From the NCBI GenBank assembly GCA_035606235.1, contig DATNFU010000048.1, positions 1-64,000 of the forward strand: 64,000 nt of DNA, read 5' to 3'. The notes beneath the pieces are model-generated. The model worked only from the letters and a program-made list of their open reading frames with translations. It had not been told where the DNA came from and made no database searches. This DNA is from 66-474 sp035606235 (lineage in GTDB: Bacteria > Pseudomonadota > Gammaproteobacteria > Xanthomonadales > Rhodanobacteraceae). Shown piece by piece: positions 27,667 through 38,000 of the stretch; positions within the stretch are counted from its first letter, which is position 1, and every line of letters begins with the position of its first letter. Position numbers and translations under genes: made by a program.

Positions 27667-27783
27667 GCCGTTCGTGCCGAGCGTAGCTTGCGCAGCAAGC
27701 GAAGTCGAAGCACATTGCGCTGTGCCCTTCGACTCCCGGCCTCATCTTTTTCAAAGACGAGGCCCATCCTCAGGGCTAACGGA
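27667..27783. repeat. Imperfect long inverted repeat upstream of bioA
   Basis: The element opens with CCGTTCGTGCCGAG and closes with CTCAGGGCTAACGG, roughly complementary. Inner arms GAAGTCGAAGCACA and TGTGCCCTTCGACTCC also pair, and a third hairpin sits in GGCCTCATC/GACGAGGCC. It resembles the CCGTTCG...CTTCGAC family of intergenic elements common in proteobacteria. It lies only about 10 bases from the bioA start. Confidence 0.7.
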
Positions 27784-27793
27784 GAACATGTTC

Positions 27794-29173
27794 ATGGCCG
27801 CATGGAGTACTTCTGAAATTCCGTCTGGCAACGCCGAACTCACCGCGCGCGACCTCAGGGTGAACTGGCATCCGTGCACGCAAATGCGCGAGCACGATGC
27901 GCGCCTGCCGATGATCCCGATCGTGCGCGGCGAGGGCGCGTGGCTGATCGACGCCAGTGGCAAGCGCTATCTGGACTGCATCAGCTCTTGGTGGAGCAGC
28001 CTGTTCGGTCATGCCAACCCGCGCATCGCCTCGGCCATCGCCGAGCAGGCGGCGAAGTTGAACCACGTGATGTTCGCAGGCTTCACCCACGAGCCGGCGA
28101 TCCAACTGGCCGAGGAATTGGTGCGGATCGCGCCGCGTGGGCTAGAACGCGTTTTCTTCGCCGGCGACGGCGCCAGCGCGGTGGAGATCGCGCTGAAGAT
28201 GAGTTTCCATTACTGGCACAACACCGGCCGCCGCGAGCGCACGCGCTTCGTCTCGCTGGCGAATGCCTATCACGGGGAAACGCTGGGCGCGCTGTCGGTC
28301 AGCGACCTGCCGCTCTATCGCGCGGTGTATTCGCCGCTGCTGCTGGAGCCGATCGTCGCGCCTTCGCCGGACTGGCTGGACAGCGATCCGGACGAAACGC
28401 CTGAAGCTGTCGCGACCCGACGGTTGTCGGATATGCGTGCGATTCTCGAGCGCCACGCGCACGAAACCTGTGCGGTGATCGTGGAACCGCTGGTGCAATG
28501 CTCGGGCGGCATGCGCATGCATTCGCCGTCATATCTCACCGGCTTGCGCAAACTGTGCGACGAGTTTGACGTGCACCTGATCGCCGACGAGATCGCGGTC
28601 GGGTTCGGCCGCACCGGCACGCTGTTCGCCTGCGAGCAGGCAGGCATCACCCCGGATTTCTTGTGCCTGTCGAAAGGCCTGACCGGCGGCGCAATGGCGA
28701 TGTCGGCGGTGCTGACGACGAAACCTGTGTACGAGGCGTTCCTCGGCGACTACGCGGCCAACAACGCCTTCCTGCATTCACACACTTTCAGCGGCAACCC
28801 GATCGCGTGCGCGGCGGCGCTGGCGACGCTGGCCATCTTCCGCGACCAACCCGTACTGGAAAACAATCGAATACTCGCGGAGCGGCTGGCCCAGCGGATC
28901 GCGCCGCTGCGCGATCATCCGCACGTGTCGGGTGTGCGCCAGACCGGGATGATCGCAGCGTTGGATCTGGTGGCTGAAAGGCGCTCACGCACGCCGTATC
29001 CAGGCGCCGAGCGGCGTGGGCTGCGCTTTTACCTGCACGGACTGGAACACGGGATGCTGCTGCGACCATTGGGCGATACCGTCTACTTCATGCCGCCCTA
29101 TTGCATCACCGAGCCGGACATCGACCTGATGGTGTGCACCGCCGCGGATGCCATCGCCGCAGCGGTGCGCTGA
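27794..29173 (+). CDS. bioA: Adenosylmethionine-8-amino-7-oxononanoate aminotransferase (459 aa)
   Basis: Class III PLP aminotransferase of biotin synthesis: WHPCTQMREHDA, YLDCISSWWSSLFGHANPR, FFAGDGASAVEIALKMSFHYW, LIADEIAVGFGRTGTLFACE, PLP Lys in LCLSKGLTGGAMA, and THTFSGNP-like HSHTFSGNPIACAAAL. It transfers an amino group from SAM to KAPA. GGAG at 27781-27784 fits the ATG at 27794 better than that at 27788. No other bio genes lie nearby. Confidence 0.95.
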   Translation: MAAWSTSEIPSGNAELTARDLRVNWHPCTQMREHDARLPMIPIVRGEGAWLIDASGKRYLDCISSWWSSLFGHANPRIASAIAEQAAKLNHVMFAGFTHEPAIQLAEELVRIAPRGLERVFFAGDGASAVEIALKMSFHYWHNTGRRERTRFVSLANAYHGETLGALSVSDLPLYRAVYSPLLLEPIVAPSPDWLDSDPDETPEAVATRRLSDMRAILERHAHETCAVIVEPLVQCSGGMRMHSPSYLTGLRKLCDEFDVHLIADEIAVGFGRTGTLFACEQAGITPDFLCLSKGLTGGAMAMSAVLTTKPVYEAFLGDYAANNAFLHSHTFSGNPIACAAALATLAIFRDQPVLENNRILAERLAQRIAPLRDHPHVSGVRQTGMIAALDLVAERRSRTPYPGAERRGLRFYLHGLEHGMLLRPLGDTVYFMPPYCITEPDIDLMVCTAADAIAAAVR

Positions 29174-29200
29174 TTGGCGCAAAGCCGCTCGGCAACCGCC

Positions 29201-29560
29201 TTAGCGGTGATGGTGACCGTGACTGATTTGCACGGCGGGATCGAGCTGTTGCAGCGCCTCACCGATGTTCGGATTACCGGTGCGCCGCAAATCCTCGCGG
29301 GTGTAACTGTTGCCGTTCAATGGCAGGCAGGCCTGATCCCGCCGCTTGATATGGCTGCCGGTGTCCTGGATGCAATCGCGCGCACCCGGCGCGGGCACTT
29401 GCCGCGTGCCGAGCGCCACATCGGTGGCATCAGCGCGGGCTTGGGCGGTTGCGGCGGCGCCTGCCGGCGCAGTGTTTGTTGTCTGGGCTGCGGCGCTGGT
29501 GGCAAAACCACCCAGACCGCAGGCGGCGATCAACGCGCTGGTGAGGATCAATCTGTTCAT
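29201..29560 (-). CDS. Small exported protein of unknown function (119 aa)
   Basis: Signal peptide with LILTSALIAACGLGGFATSAAA then an Ala/Thr-rich stretch. The mature C-terminal half has two cysteines (GARDCIQDTGSHIKRRDQAC), a GNSYTREDLRRTGNPNIGEAL segment and a His-rich end (SHGHHHR). Function not recognised. It converges with bioA and is divergent from rsmE. Confidence 0.65.
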   Translation of the reverse strand: MNRLILTSALIAACGLGGFATSAAAQTTNTAPAGAAATAQARADATDVALGTRQVPAPGARDCIQDTGSHIKRRDQACLPLNGNSYTREDLRRTGNPNIGEALQQLDPAVQISHGHHHR

Positions 29561-29738
29561 GGCTGGCTCCGGAATCCGATTCTTCCCGTCCCCTGATGGC
29601 GATTGTCCTCCATCCCTGCAAGCCCGGCATGAGGGGGAAGCAGTTACGACAGTTTTCGTTCATGTTGTGGCCATGCGCATCCCGCGGACACCGGCCGGCC
29701 GGTAGACTCGCGCTGAACAAAGCTGCCCGACTGCAACC

Positions 29739-30476
29739 ATGCGCACGATCCGCATCCATGTTGACCAAATGCTGTCAGTCGGCGCCGAACTTGCGCTGCC
29801 GCAGCAGGCTGCCGCGCATCTTGCCCGCGTGCTGCGTCTGCGCGGCGGCGATGGCGTGACGCTGTTCAACGGCGACGGTCAGGATTATCTGGCCGAATTG
29901 ATCGCGGTCAGCCCGCGCGAGGTACGCGTGCGCGTGCTCGATGCGCGATTCAATGTCAGCGAATCGCCGCTGCGGATCACGTTGGCGCAGGCGCTCGCGC
30001 GCAGCGAAAAGATGGATTGGGTCGTGCAGAAGGCGACCGAACTCGGGGTCGCGGAAATCGTCCCGCTCGTCACCGAGCGCAGCGAAGTGCGCCTGGACGA
30101 TGCGCGTGCGCGCAAACGTCAAGAGCACTGGCAGGCCGTGGCAATCAGCGCTTGCGAGCAAAGCGGTCGCGCGCGCGTGCCCATGATCGCCGCTGTGCAG
30201 CCGCTGCGCGCGTGGCTGGATTCTGCGGGCGAAAGAACATCGGCCATGCGCCTGGCGCTGTTGCCGGGCGGCGAGCTCGCGGCGCGAGCGCTGGGCGATC
30301 TCGGCAACCACGCGGTATTGGCGGTGGGCCCGGAAGGCGGCTTCGGCGAAATGGACGATGCAGCTCTGCGCGATGCCGGTTTCCGCGGTCTGCGGTTGGG
30401 GCCACGCGTGTTGCGCACGGAGACCGCGGGGATCGCAGCGGTCGCCGCGTTGCAAAGCAGGTATGGGGATTGGTGA
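29739..30476 (+). CDS. rsmE: 16S rRNA (uracil-1498 N3) methyltransferase RsmE (245 aa)
   Basis: SPOUT methyltransferase with N-terminal PUA-like part (LPQQAAAHLARVLRLRGGDG) and C-terminal knot: QALARSEKMDWVVQKATELG, LVTERSEVR, AVGPEGGFGEMDDAAL, LRLGPRVLRTETAGIAAVAAL. It methylates U1498 of 16S rRNA. The bioA-rsmE-chp order matches Pseudomonas. Confidence 0.94.
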   Translation: MRTIRIHVDQMLSVGAELALPQQAAAHLARVLRLRGGDGVTLFNGDGQDYLAELIAVSPREVRVRVLDARFNVSESPLRITLAQALARSEKMDWVVQKATELGVAEIVPLVTERSEVRLDDARARKRQEHWQAVAISACEQSGRARVPMIAAVQPLRAWLDSAGERTSAMRLALLPGGELAARALGDLGNHAVLAVGPEGGFGEMDDAALRDAGFRGLRLGPRVLRTETAGIAAVAALQSRYGDW

Positions 30477-30551
30477 CACAGGCATGCAAAGTCGCGAGCA
30501 CGTCGTGCCTGCGGAGGCGCCGCCGCAAGAACCCGCTTCGCGCCGACCCGC

Positions 30552-31034
30552 TTACGCAGCAGCGCGTTGCAACGCTTCCTGCACCATGTCCTCGACATCC
30601 GCAAGATCGGGGATGAAAGCCAGATCGTCACGCACCATCACCTGCTCGCGCACGCCGGCAGGAACGGGCTGATCGTCACCGCTGGGGATGAGAATGTCCG
30701 GCGAGATCGTGGTGAGGCGCGGAAAGCCCTGGGTCAGCAAGCCGAGAAACGGCATCTTGGGATGGCCTTCCAGCGCTTTCAGAATCGCCACGCGCGCATT
30801 GTCGGTGCCTTCCCGATCACTTAGCCCGGCCAATACCGAGAACGAGAACAGCGGCACCCGCCAGCCCCGCCAGGACTGTCGGCCCAGCAACCAGCCTGGC
30901 GCGCCGGCAATCGGCTCGGGATTGGAATAGGTGATGACCTCGGCGACCGTCGCATTGGGCAGCAACACGCGCCCATGCGTGACCGGAATCATGACACCGC
31001 GAACTTCGCGCGGCAGATCGTGGATGGAGCTCAT
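30552..31034 (-). CDS. chpC: CheW-like adaptor of the Pil-Chp system, ChpC-like (160 aa)
   Basis: A single CheW-type domain (VRGVMIPVTHGRVLLPNATVA, WLLGRQSWRGWRVPLFSFSVLA, NARVAILKALEGHPKMPFLGL) covers the protein. In type IV pilus chemosensory systems ChpC couples extra receptors to the kinase. Its ATG overlaps the upstream gene's TGA (ATGA). Last gene of the pilG operon; it converges with rsmE. Confidence 0.85.
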   Translation of the reverse strand: MSSIHDLPREVRGVMIPVTHGRVLLPNATVAEVITYSNPEPIAGAPGWLLGRQSWRGWRVPLFSFSVLAGLSDREGTDNARVAILKALEGHPKMPFLGLLTQGFPRLTTISPDILIPSGDDQPVPAGVREQVMVRDDLAFIPDLADVEDMVQEALQRAAA

Positions 31035-32044
31035 TTGCCGCTCTCCCCTTTCGGCGGCTTGCCGTCGAATCGCATTTCGCCGGGTCCGCTGTCACGCAGC
31101 GGCGTCGGCGCGACCACCGGCTCCAGCGGTTCCAGTTCGAGTGCAAGGCCGCTGGCGAAATTCGCGGTCGGTGCGGCGGCTTTGGCCTCGCGCGGCGCGC
31201 TCGCAACCGGAATGAAGTCGTCCACCAGTTGCCACTGATCGGCACTGGCCGCAACCGCCGGCTTTGCGGCCGCCGCGACAGGTGCTTCGGCCTTGGCCGA
31301 GGCGGGTTGCTCGCTGTCATCGGCGAACCCGACTACCTCCCACGGAGCGGGTTCGTGCGGTGTGTGCTCCGCCACATTGGCGAGCAGCGCGTCAACCTGC
31401 GCGGAAAGCGCCTGCGTGTCCGCGCCGGCGATAGCCGCATCGGAAGGGAAATCCGCCAGCAGTGAATCGATCTCGCCCTGGCTCAGCGGGCGCGCTGCCG
31501 AAACCGGTTCGGCCACTGGCGATGGTTGATCGGAGGACGCCGCGATCGGCACCGATGCCTCGACCACCGGTTCGGAGGGTGCTTCGGCGACCGCGCCTTC
31601 GGCAGACTGCGCGACCGCGCCCGTTGTCGGGCGTGGCGGATCGACATCATTCTTGCCGCACAGCTTGGCGCACAGGTGCCGCGCCCAGCGTGCGCGCGCC
31701 CAGCCTTCCAGGCCTTTCGAAATGTCCGCATCGTTGAACACGATCGGCACGCCGGCGGTGTCCAGCATCGCCGTCAACGTATCCAGCCTTTCGCCGCAGC
31801 GATCATCCAGATTGATCAGGGCGATTTCGGAATTCGCCGCAGCGAGCGCGGTAGCTTCGGCCTGCTCGATCGCGGCGCGATACACCACCGGCACGCGCAT
31901 CGCCGCCAGCGTCTGCTCGACATGCGCGAGCAATGCATCGTCGGCATACAGCAGGGCAATGCGCGGCAGCGCGGCGCTGGACGGCGCGCCGGCATAGCTC
32001 GCGGGCGCGTCGCCGGCGAGGGTATTGTCGAGGCGCTCAGACAT
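31031..32044 (-). CDS. CheB-position protein lacking methylesterase domain (337 aa)
   Basis: Residues 28-150 resemble a receiver-like domain (RIALLYADDALLAHVEQTLA, ALINLDD, GVPIVFNDADISKG) and are followed by a long Ala/Pro/acidic-rich tail. The CheB catalytic motif (GASTGG and downstream Ser/His/Asp) is absent throughout. At residues 187-199 the sequence LSQGEIDSLLADF resembles the N-terminal CheY-binding peptide of FliM (LSQxEIDALL). The start overlaps the chpA end by eight bases; the stop overlaps chpC. It occupies the place of ChpB but should not demethylate PilJ. Residual role may be scaffolding or sequestering of PilG/PilH. Confidence 0.75.
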   Translation of the reverse strand: MSERLDNTLAGDAPASYAGAPSSAALPRIALLYADDALLAHVEQTLAAMRVPVVYRAAIEQAEATALAAANSEIALINLDDRCGERLDTLTAMLDTAGVPIVFNDADISKGLEGWARARWARHLCAKLCGKNDVDPPRPTTGAVAQSAEGAVAEAPSEPVVEASVPIAASSDQPSPVAEPVSAARPLSQGEIDSLLADFPSDAAIAGADTQALSAQVDALLANVAEHTPHEPAPWEVVGFADDSEQPASAKAEAPVAAAAKPAVAASADQWQLVDDFIPVASAPREAKAAAPTANFASGLALELEPLEPVVAPTPLRDSGPGEMRFDGKPPKGESGK

Positions 32045-35000
32045 TGACTGTGGTCTCCAGCATTTCCTGTACGTTGCGCAGCAATTCGGCTTCGTTGTAG
32101 GGCTTTCCGAGATAACGCTCGACGCCGATCTCGAACGCGCGCTGGCGATGCTTCTCGCCGGTGCGCGAGGTGATCATGATGATCGGCACGCCGGCCAGGC
32201 GTGGATCGTTCTTCATGTGCGTGGCCAGCTCGTAGCCGTCCATGCGCGGCATCTCGATATCCAGCAGCATCAGGTCCGGCACGCGATCGATCAGTTTCTC
32301 GACCGCGTCCAGGCCATCCTTGGCGGTGATGACCTCGTAATCGTTGCGCTCCAGCACGCGGCTGGTGACCTTGCGCATGGTGATCGAATCGTCCACCACC
32401 ATGATCATCGGCTGCGGGCGATCTTCCTGCGCTGCGATCGAAACGACCGGTTGCTGCGGTATGCCCTGGGCGCTTTCCGCCGCCGCGATCTCCTGGCGCG
32501 CTATCACGCGGCGCACCAGCGGTGCGACGTCGAGGATCAGCATCACCGAGCCGTCACCCATGATGGTCGCGCCGAAAATGCCGGGCACGGAACTGATCTG
32601 CGGGCCGACCGACTTCACCACGATTTCGCGCGAGCCGACCACCGCGTCGATGCGCACCGCGGCACGCAAATCGCCGGTGCGGATCATCAGCAGCGGCAAC
32701 TGGCCCTCTTCGACCGCGTGCACCACCGGTTGACCGAGCAGTTGCGCAAGATCATGGATCGCGTATTCCTCACCGGCGTAGGTGAACACCGGATTGCCCG
32801 CATTGACGCGCTTCTCGAGCTCGGCGCGCTGGATGCGCGCGACGCCCTGGATCGAAGTCATCGGCACCGCGAACACGGTTTCGCCGGTACGCACCAGGAT
32901 CGCCTGCGCCACCGCCAGCGTGAACGGCAGACGGATGTTGAAGCTGCTGCCGCGACCGCGCTCGGAATCGATCGAGAGCGTGCCGCCCAGCAACTTGATC
33001 TCGTTGGCGACCACGTCCATGCCGACGCCGCGACCGGCAATCTGCGTTACCGACTCGGCGGTGGAGAAACCTGTTTCCAGCACGAAGGCGTACAGGTCGC
33101 GATCCGACAGTTGCACGTCGGGATTGAGCAGCCCGCGCGAAATCGCCTTGGCGCGGATCGCGTCGCGATCGAAGCCGCCGCCGTCGTCGCTGACCTTGAT
33201 CAATACTTCGGTCGCTTCGCGGCTGACATTGATGGCAACCGTGCCTTCCTCCGGCTTGCCGCGCTCGATGCGCGCATCCGGATCCTCGATGCCATGTGCC
33301 AGCGCGTTGCGCAACATGTGCTCGAACGGCGCCTTCATGCGCTCCAGCAGGTTGCGATCCATTTCGCCCTGCGCGCCCTCGACCCGCAATTGCGCGCGCT
33401 TGCCCAGATCCATCGCGGCCTGGCGCAGGGTACGGCGCAGGCTGGGCACCATCGATTCGAACGGCACCATGCGCGTGCGCATCAGGCCTTCCTGCAAATC
33501 GGATGACACCCGCGACTGTTGCAGCAACAAGGTTTCCGACTGGCGCGACTGGTCGTCCAGAATGTTCTGGATGGAAACCAGGTCCGATACCGACTCGGCC
33601 AGCGCGCGCGAGTACTGTTGTAATTGCGAGAAGCGGTCGAGCTCCAGCGGATCGAACGCGGCGTCGTGCGCGCCTTCGTGTTCACGCTGATAGCGCGACA
33701 GGATCTGCGCTTCGGTTTCGATTTCCAGCGAACGCAGCTGGGTGCGCAGGCGCGCCACCGTCTGATCCAGTTCGACCAGGTTGAAACGGAAATTGGAAAT
33801 CTGCTGCTCAAGACGCGAGCGGTAGATCGACACTTCGCCGGCGTAATTCACCAGCGAATCGAGCAGATCCGAACGCACACGGATCATTTCCTGCGGAGCG
33901 CGCGCTTCCTCCTCGAAGGTCGGCGCCGCACGCGGCGCGAGTTTTTCCCGTCTCGGCTCTTCGGTCGCGTGCTCGGCAGCCGGTTCAATCGCTGCGGAAG
34001 CACCGGCATGTTCCGCCAGCGCGGGCTCTGCGGCCTCGGGTGCTCGGCCGCTGGCAAGTTGCTCGAAGCGCGCAATCGCATTGACCGGCATCGCGATCGC
34101 CTGTCCGTGCACCACGCGTTGCAGCAATTCGTGCAGCCGATCGAAGCCACGCTCCAGCGATTCGATGATCAGCGGGTCCACCTCGCGGCGACCTTCGGCG
34201 ATCGCTTCCAGCAGGGTTTCCATCACGTGACCAAGGTCGCCGATCTCGGCGATGCCGGCCACGCGCGCGCCACCTTTCAGAGTGTGCAGGTCGCGTTGCA
34301 GGCCGACCACCGGTTCGCGTTCTTCCGGCGCATCGCGCAAGATCACCAGCAGGCCATCGGAATGGTCGAGCAATTCCTCGCCTTCCTGGGTGAAGATTTC
34401 AAGCAGGTCGGGGTCGATATCGGGCAAGTCGAGCTTGCCTTCCGGCTGCGGGTCATCCGGGAACGGCGGCATCGCAGCCAGCGCCATCGCGCGCGCGACC
34501 GCGCGCTGGCGACGCTCCTCGGCAATGCGCTCGGCATCCAGACGCTCGGCTTCGGATTGCTCCGCAGCGATGCGCTCCCGTTCCAGGCGCTCGGCTTCCA
34601 GTTCGGCAGCGAGGCGCTCGGCTTCCGCGCGCTCCACTGCAACACGTTCTTGTTCCAGACGTTCGGCTTCGGCGCGTTCCGCGGCGATACGCTCCTGTTC
34701 CAGACGCTCGGCTTGCGCCTGTTCGGCGGCGATGCGCTGCTGTTCGAGAACACGCTCGGCTTCGGCGCGTTCCATTGCCGCGTGTTCGGCAGCCACGCGC
34801 TCGGCTTCCGCCTGCTCGGCGGCAATGCGCTCGGCTTCCGCACGCGCTTCGTCGGCACGACGCTCGACTTCCGCAAGCGTTGCATGATCCGGCTCGGCTT
34901 CGGCGCGTTCCATTGCCGCCAGTTCGGCAGCCAAGCGCTCTGTTTCCGCCTGTTCGGCAGCAATGCGCTCGGCTTCCGCACGCGCTTCGTCGGCACGACG

Positions 35001-38000
35001 CTCGACTTCCGCATGCGTTGCATGATCCGGCTCGGCTTCGGCCGCGACACTTTCCAGGAAGCTGGCGATGCCGATGCCATCATCCGACTCGGCTTCGGCG
35101 GCGAACACCGAGGTCGGTTCCGATTCCACTTCTGTCTGGATCCCGGCCGGCGGCGTTTCGACCGACTCCGCTTCGACGGGTGTCTGCACCTCGTCCGCGA
35201 AAGCGGGCTCCGGGGCAACCTGCGTGGATGCTTCCTGATCGGCGAACGCATCCGCGCCCATGTGCAGCAGATCCGCGAGCGCCGCTTCCGGCAACGCGTC
35301 GCGCAAATGCGCGATGCGCTCCGCCAGCGCGGTGGAATCCGGCACGTCGGGTTCCGGCACATCGAATTGCGCGATCACATGATCGGTGAGCGCCAAGCTG
35401 TCGCGCAACGCGGCAATGCCTTCCGCATCCGGCGCAAGCCGCGCCACGCGCATGCGCTTGAACCAGGTTTCCAGCGGTGTGAGTACCGCCGCCAGCACCG
35501 GGATATCCACCATCGCCACCGCGCCGTGCAGTGTGTGCGCGGCGCGCACCATCGCATCGTCGATCGGCGGCGGCTGCGGCGCGCTGCGCGCGAGGTAATC
35601 GCGCATGGTGCCGAGGTGCTGGGCGACTTCACTGCGCAGGATTTCGAGCAACATCGGATCGACCGGCGGCAGCGCCGGCCAGGCGAACATCGGCGGCTGC
35701 GTTTCCATCACCGCGATGCTCGGCACAACATCCGTGAGGGTTGCCTGCGGCACCTGTTCCATTTCCGCCGCACGCGGCACCCAGCGGCGCACCATCCGGC
35801 GCACCTTGCGCGTCTGCATGAAATCTTCCACGCGCGCGGGTTCACCGGCAGCCAGCTTGTCGGCGGTCTGCATGATCGCGGCCAGCGGCGCATTGGGTGC
35901 GGCTTCGCCCTGCAAAGCCGCGTGCAATTGCGGCAATGCGGCCAGCGCATGTTCGACCAGAGCCTGTGCGTTGGCATCCGGAGCAATCGTGCGATCGAGC
36001 ACGCGGTTCAACATGTTCTCGACTTTCCAGCTGAACTCGCCGAGCGCGAGCGCGCCGACCAGTCGACCGGAACCCTTGAGCGTGTGGAACGAACGCCGCA
36101 CGCTCTTCAGGGTATCCAGGTTTTCCGGATCAGCCTTCCACGCCGGCAGGTGTTCGCGGATGCTCGCGATCTCCTCGCCGACTTCCTCGACGAACACTTC
36201 GCGGATGTCTTCGTCGATACCGGCGGCGTCCTGGAAACTTGCCGCGCCGGCATCGCCGAGCAGCGCTTCCTCGACTTCCTCCTCGACCTCGACCCATTCG
36301 CCGTCGCCTTGACCTTCCTGCGAAGCGGCGGCGGTTTCGGTCTCGACCAGATTCAGGCCAGCCAGATCCTGCGCGACGGACACGGGTGCCTGCGCCGAGC
36401 CGACGATCAGATCGGAAACATCCGAACCCGCGGCAATGCTGACCGCTTCCGAAAGATCAGGCGCAGCGAAAGTGACCGCCACCGGCGCGGGCCGCTCGGC
36501 GGCTTCCCGCTTGGCCGGCACCGGCCAGTAGCCGAGCGCCTCCAGGCTGCGCTGGGTGCCTTCAAGAATCCTTTCGCCGCCGCCACGCGAATCGCGCGCC
36601 GCCTCGAGGTAATACTCGACGCCGGCCATCGCATCGGCCAGCGTGTCCATCTGTTCGGCGGTCGGAATGCGTCGGTCGGCGATCAGTTCATTGTCAACGA
36701 AGCGGCCGATACCGCTCAGCAATTCGGCCGGTCGGTGCAGATCCAGCATCACCAGCGCGCCACCGACTTCGTCCAGCAGCGCGGGCACGCCCAGCACGCG
36801 ATCGTGCGCCCACGGAGATTCGATGAAGGCGACGATGTCTTCCTTAACGCGCGACAGATTGGTCGCGGCTTCGCGCATAAGCGCGTCCACGATCTTGCGC
36901 GCTTCCGCCTGCGGCAACGCTTCGGGTTCGGACTGCTCCCCTGCAGGCGCGCCGATGCGCTCGATATGATCATCCAGCGAGGCGTCCACGAACAACAACG
37001 CGCCCGCGACATCCATCAGGGTTTCTTCTTCTACCTTGCGTTGGCCGGCGACCACCGCTTCGAGGATCTCGCGCTGTTCCGCCACCACGCGGCGCGGCAC
37101 ACCCAGCCCCAACATGCCGAGCGTGTCGCCGACCCGGCGCAGCGTCTCCACTTGTGGCGAGAGTTCCGCGGCATCGCCGGCTTCGCGACGCAGAAAAATA
37201 TCCAGCGCTTCCTTGACCCGCAACAGGTCTTCCTTCAACGCCTGCGACACGGTGTCCAGCAGCGCGCGATTGCGGCCGCTCATCGAGCCGCGTGCCTGCT
37301 CCAGTTCTTCCGCGCTGGGCAGCAGTGCATCCAGCGCGTAAGTCCTGCGAATGACTTCGCAGCGCTCCATGCCGGGCTTGGCTTGCGCCAACAAATACAG
37401 CAGCGACTGGTTGAGATCGCGGCGATCCTCATCGGCCAGCACCAGTTCGCCGTCATCCTGCAGCGACTTGATCGCGCGATCCACGCGGCTGAACTGCTGC
37501 CTGGCAGCCTCGCTGGAGCGCTCGTCGAACGCGCTCTGCTGCAAGGCCTCCAGCACGCCCCCGGCAATCCACCACAGGCGCCGCGCCGGCAAGGTATGGC
37601 TGATCGCGCCGAGCTGATCGAGCACCTGGCGCATGCCGGCGAAATCGGCATTGGCCGGCGCGCGCAGCCAGGTCGCCAGCAGTGCCTGGAATTTGGCGCG
37701 AAGCACCGTCGCGCGCTGGCGCAAATCGCCCGACGGCAACGCCGCGCGTGCACCGGCGACATCCGCGGGCAGCGCGTGTTCCAGATTGGGCGCAAACAGC
37801 GCGCTTTCAGCCAGCGCCGCTTCGCCACGGCACTGGCGCAATTCGTTCAACAACGGCAACAGGACGACCGGAATATCCTTGTTGCCGGCCTGCACGCGTT
37901 CCAGGTAATCGGGCAACTGCACCAAGCCGCGCATCAGCACGGTGTAGGCTTCGTCGCGGTCGGGCGCCTTGTTGTCAAGCAGCGCCTGCGCGAGCGCTTC

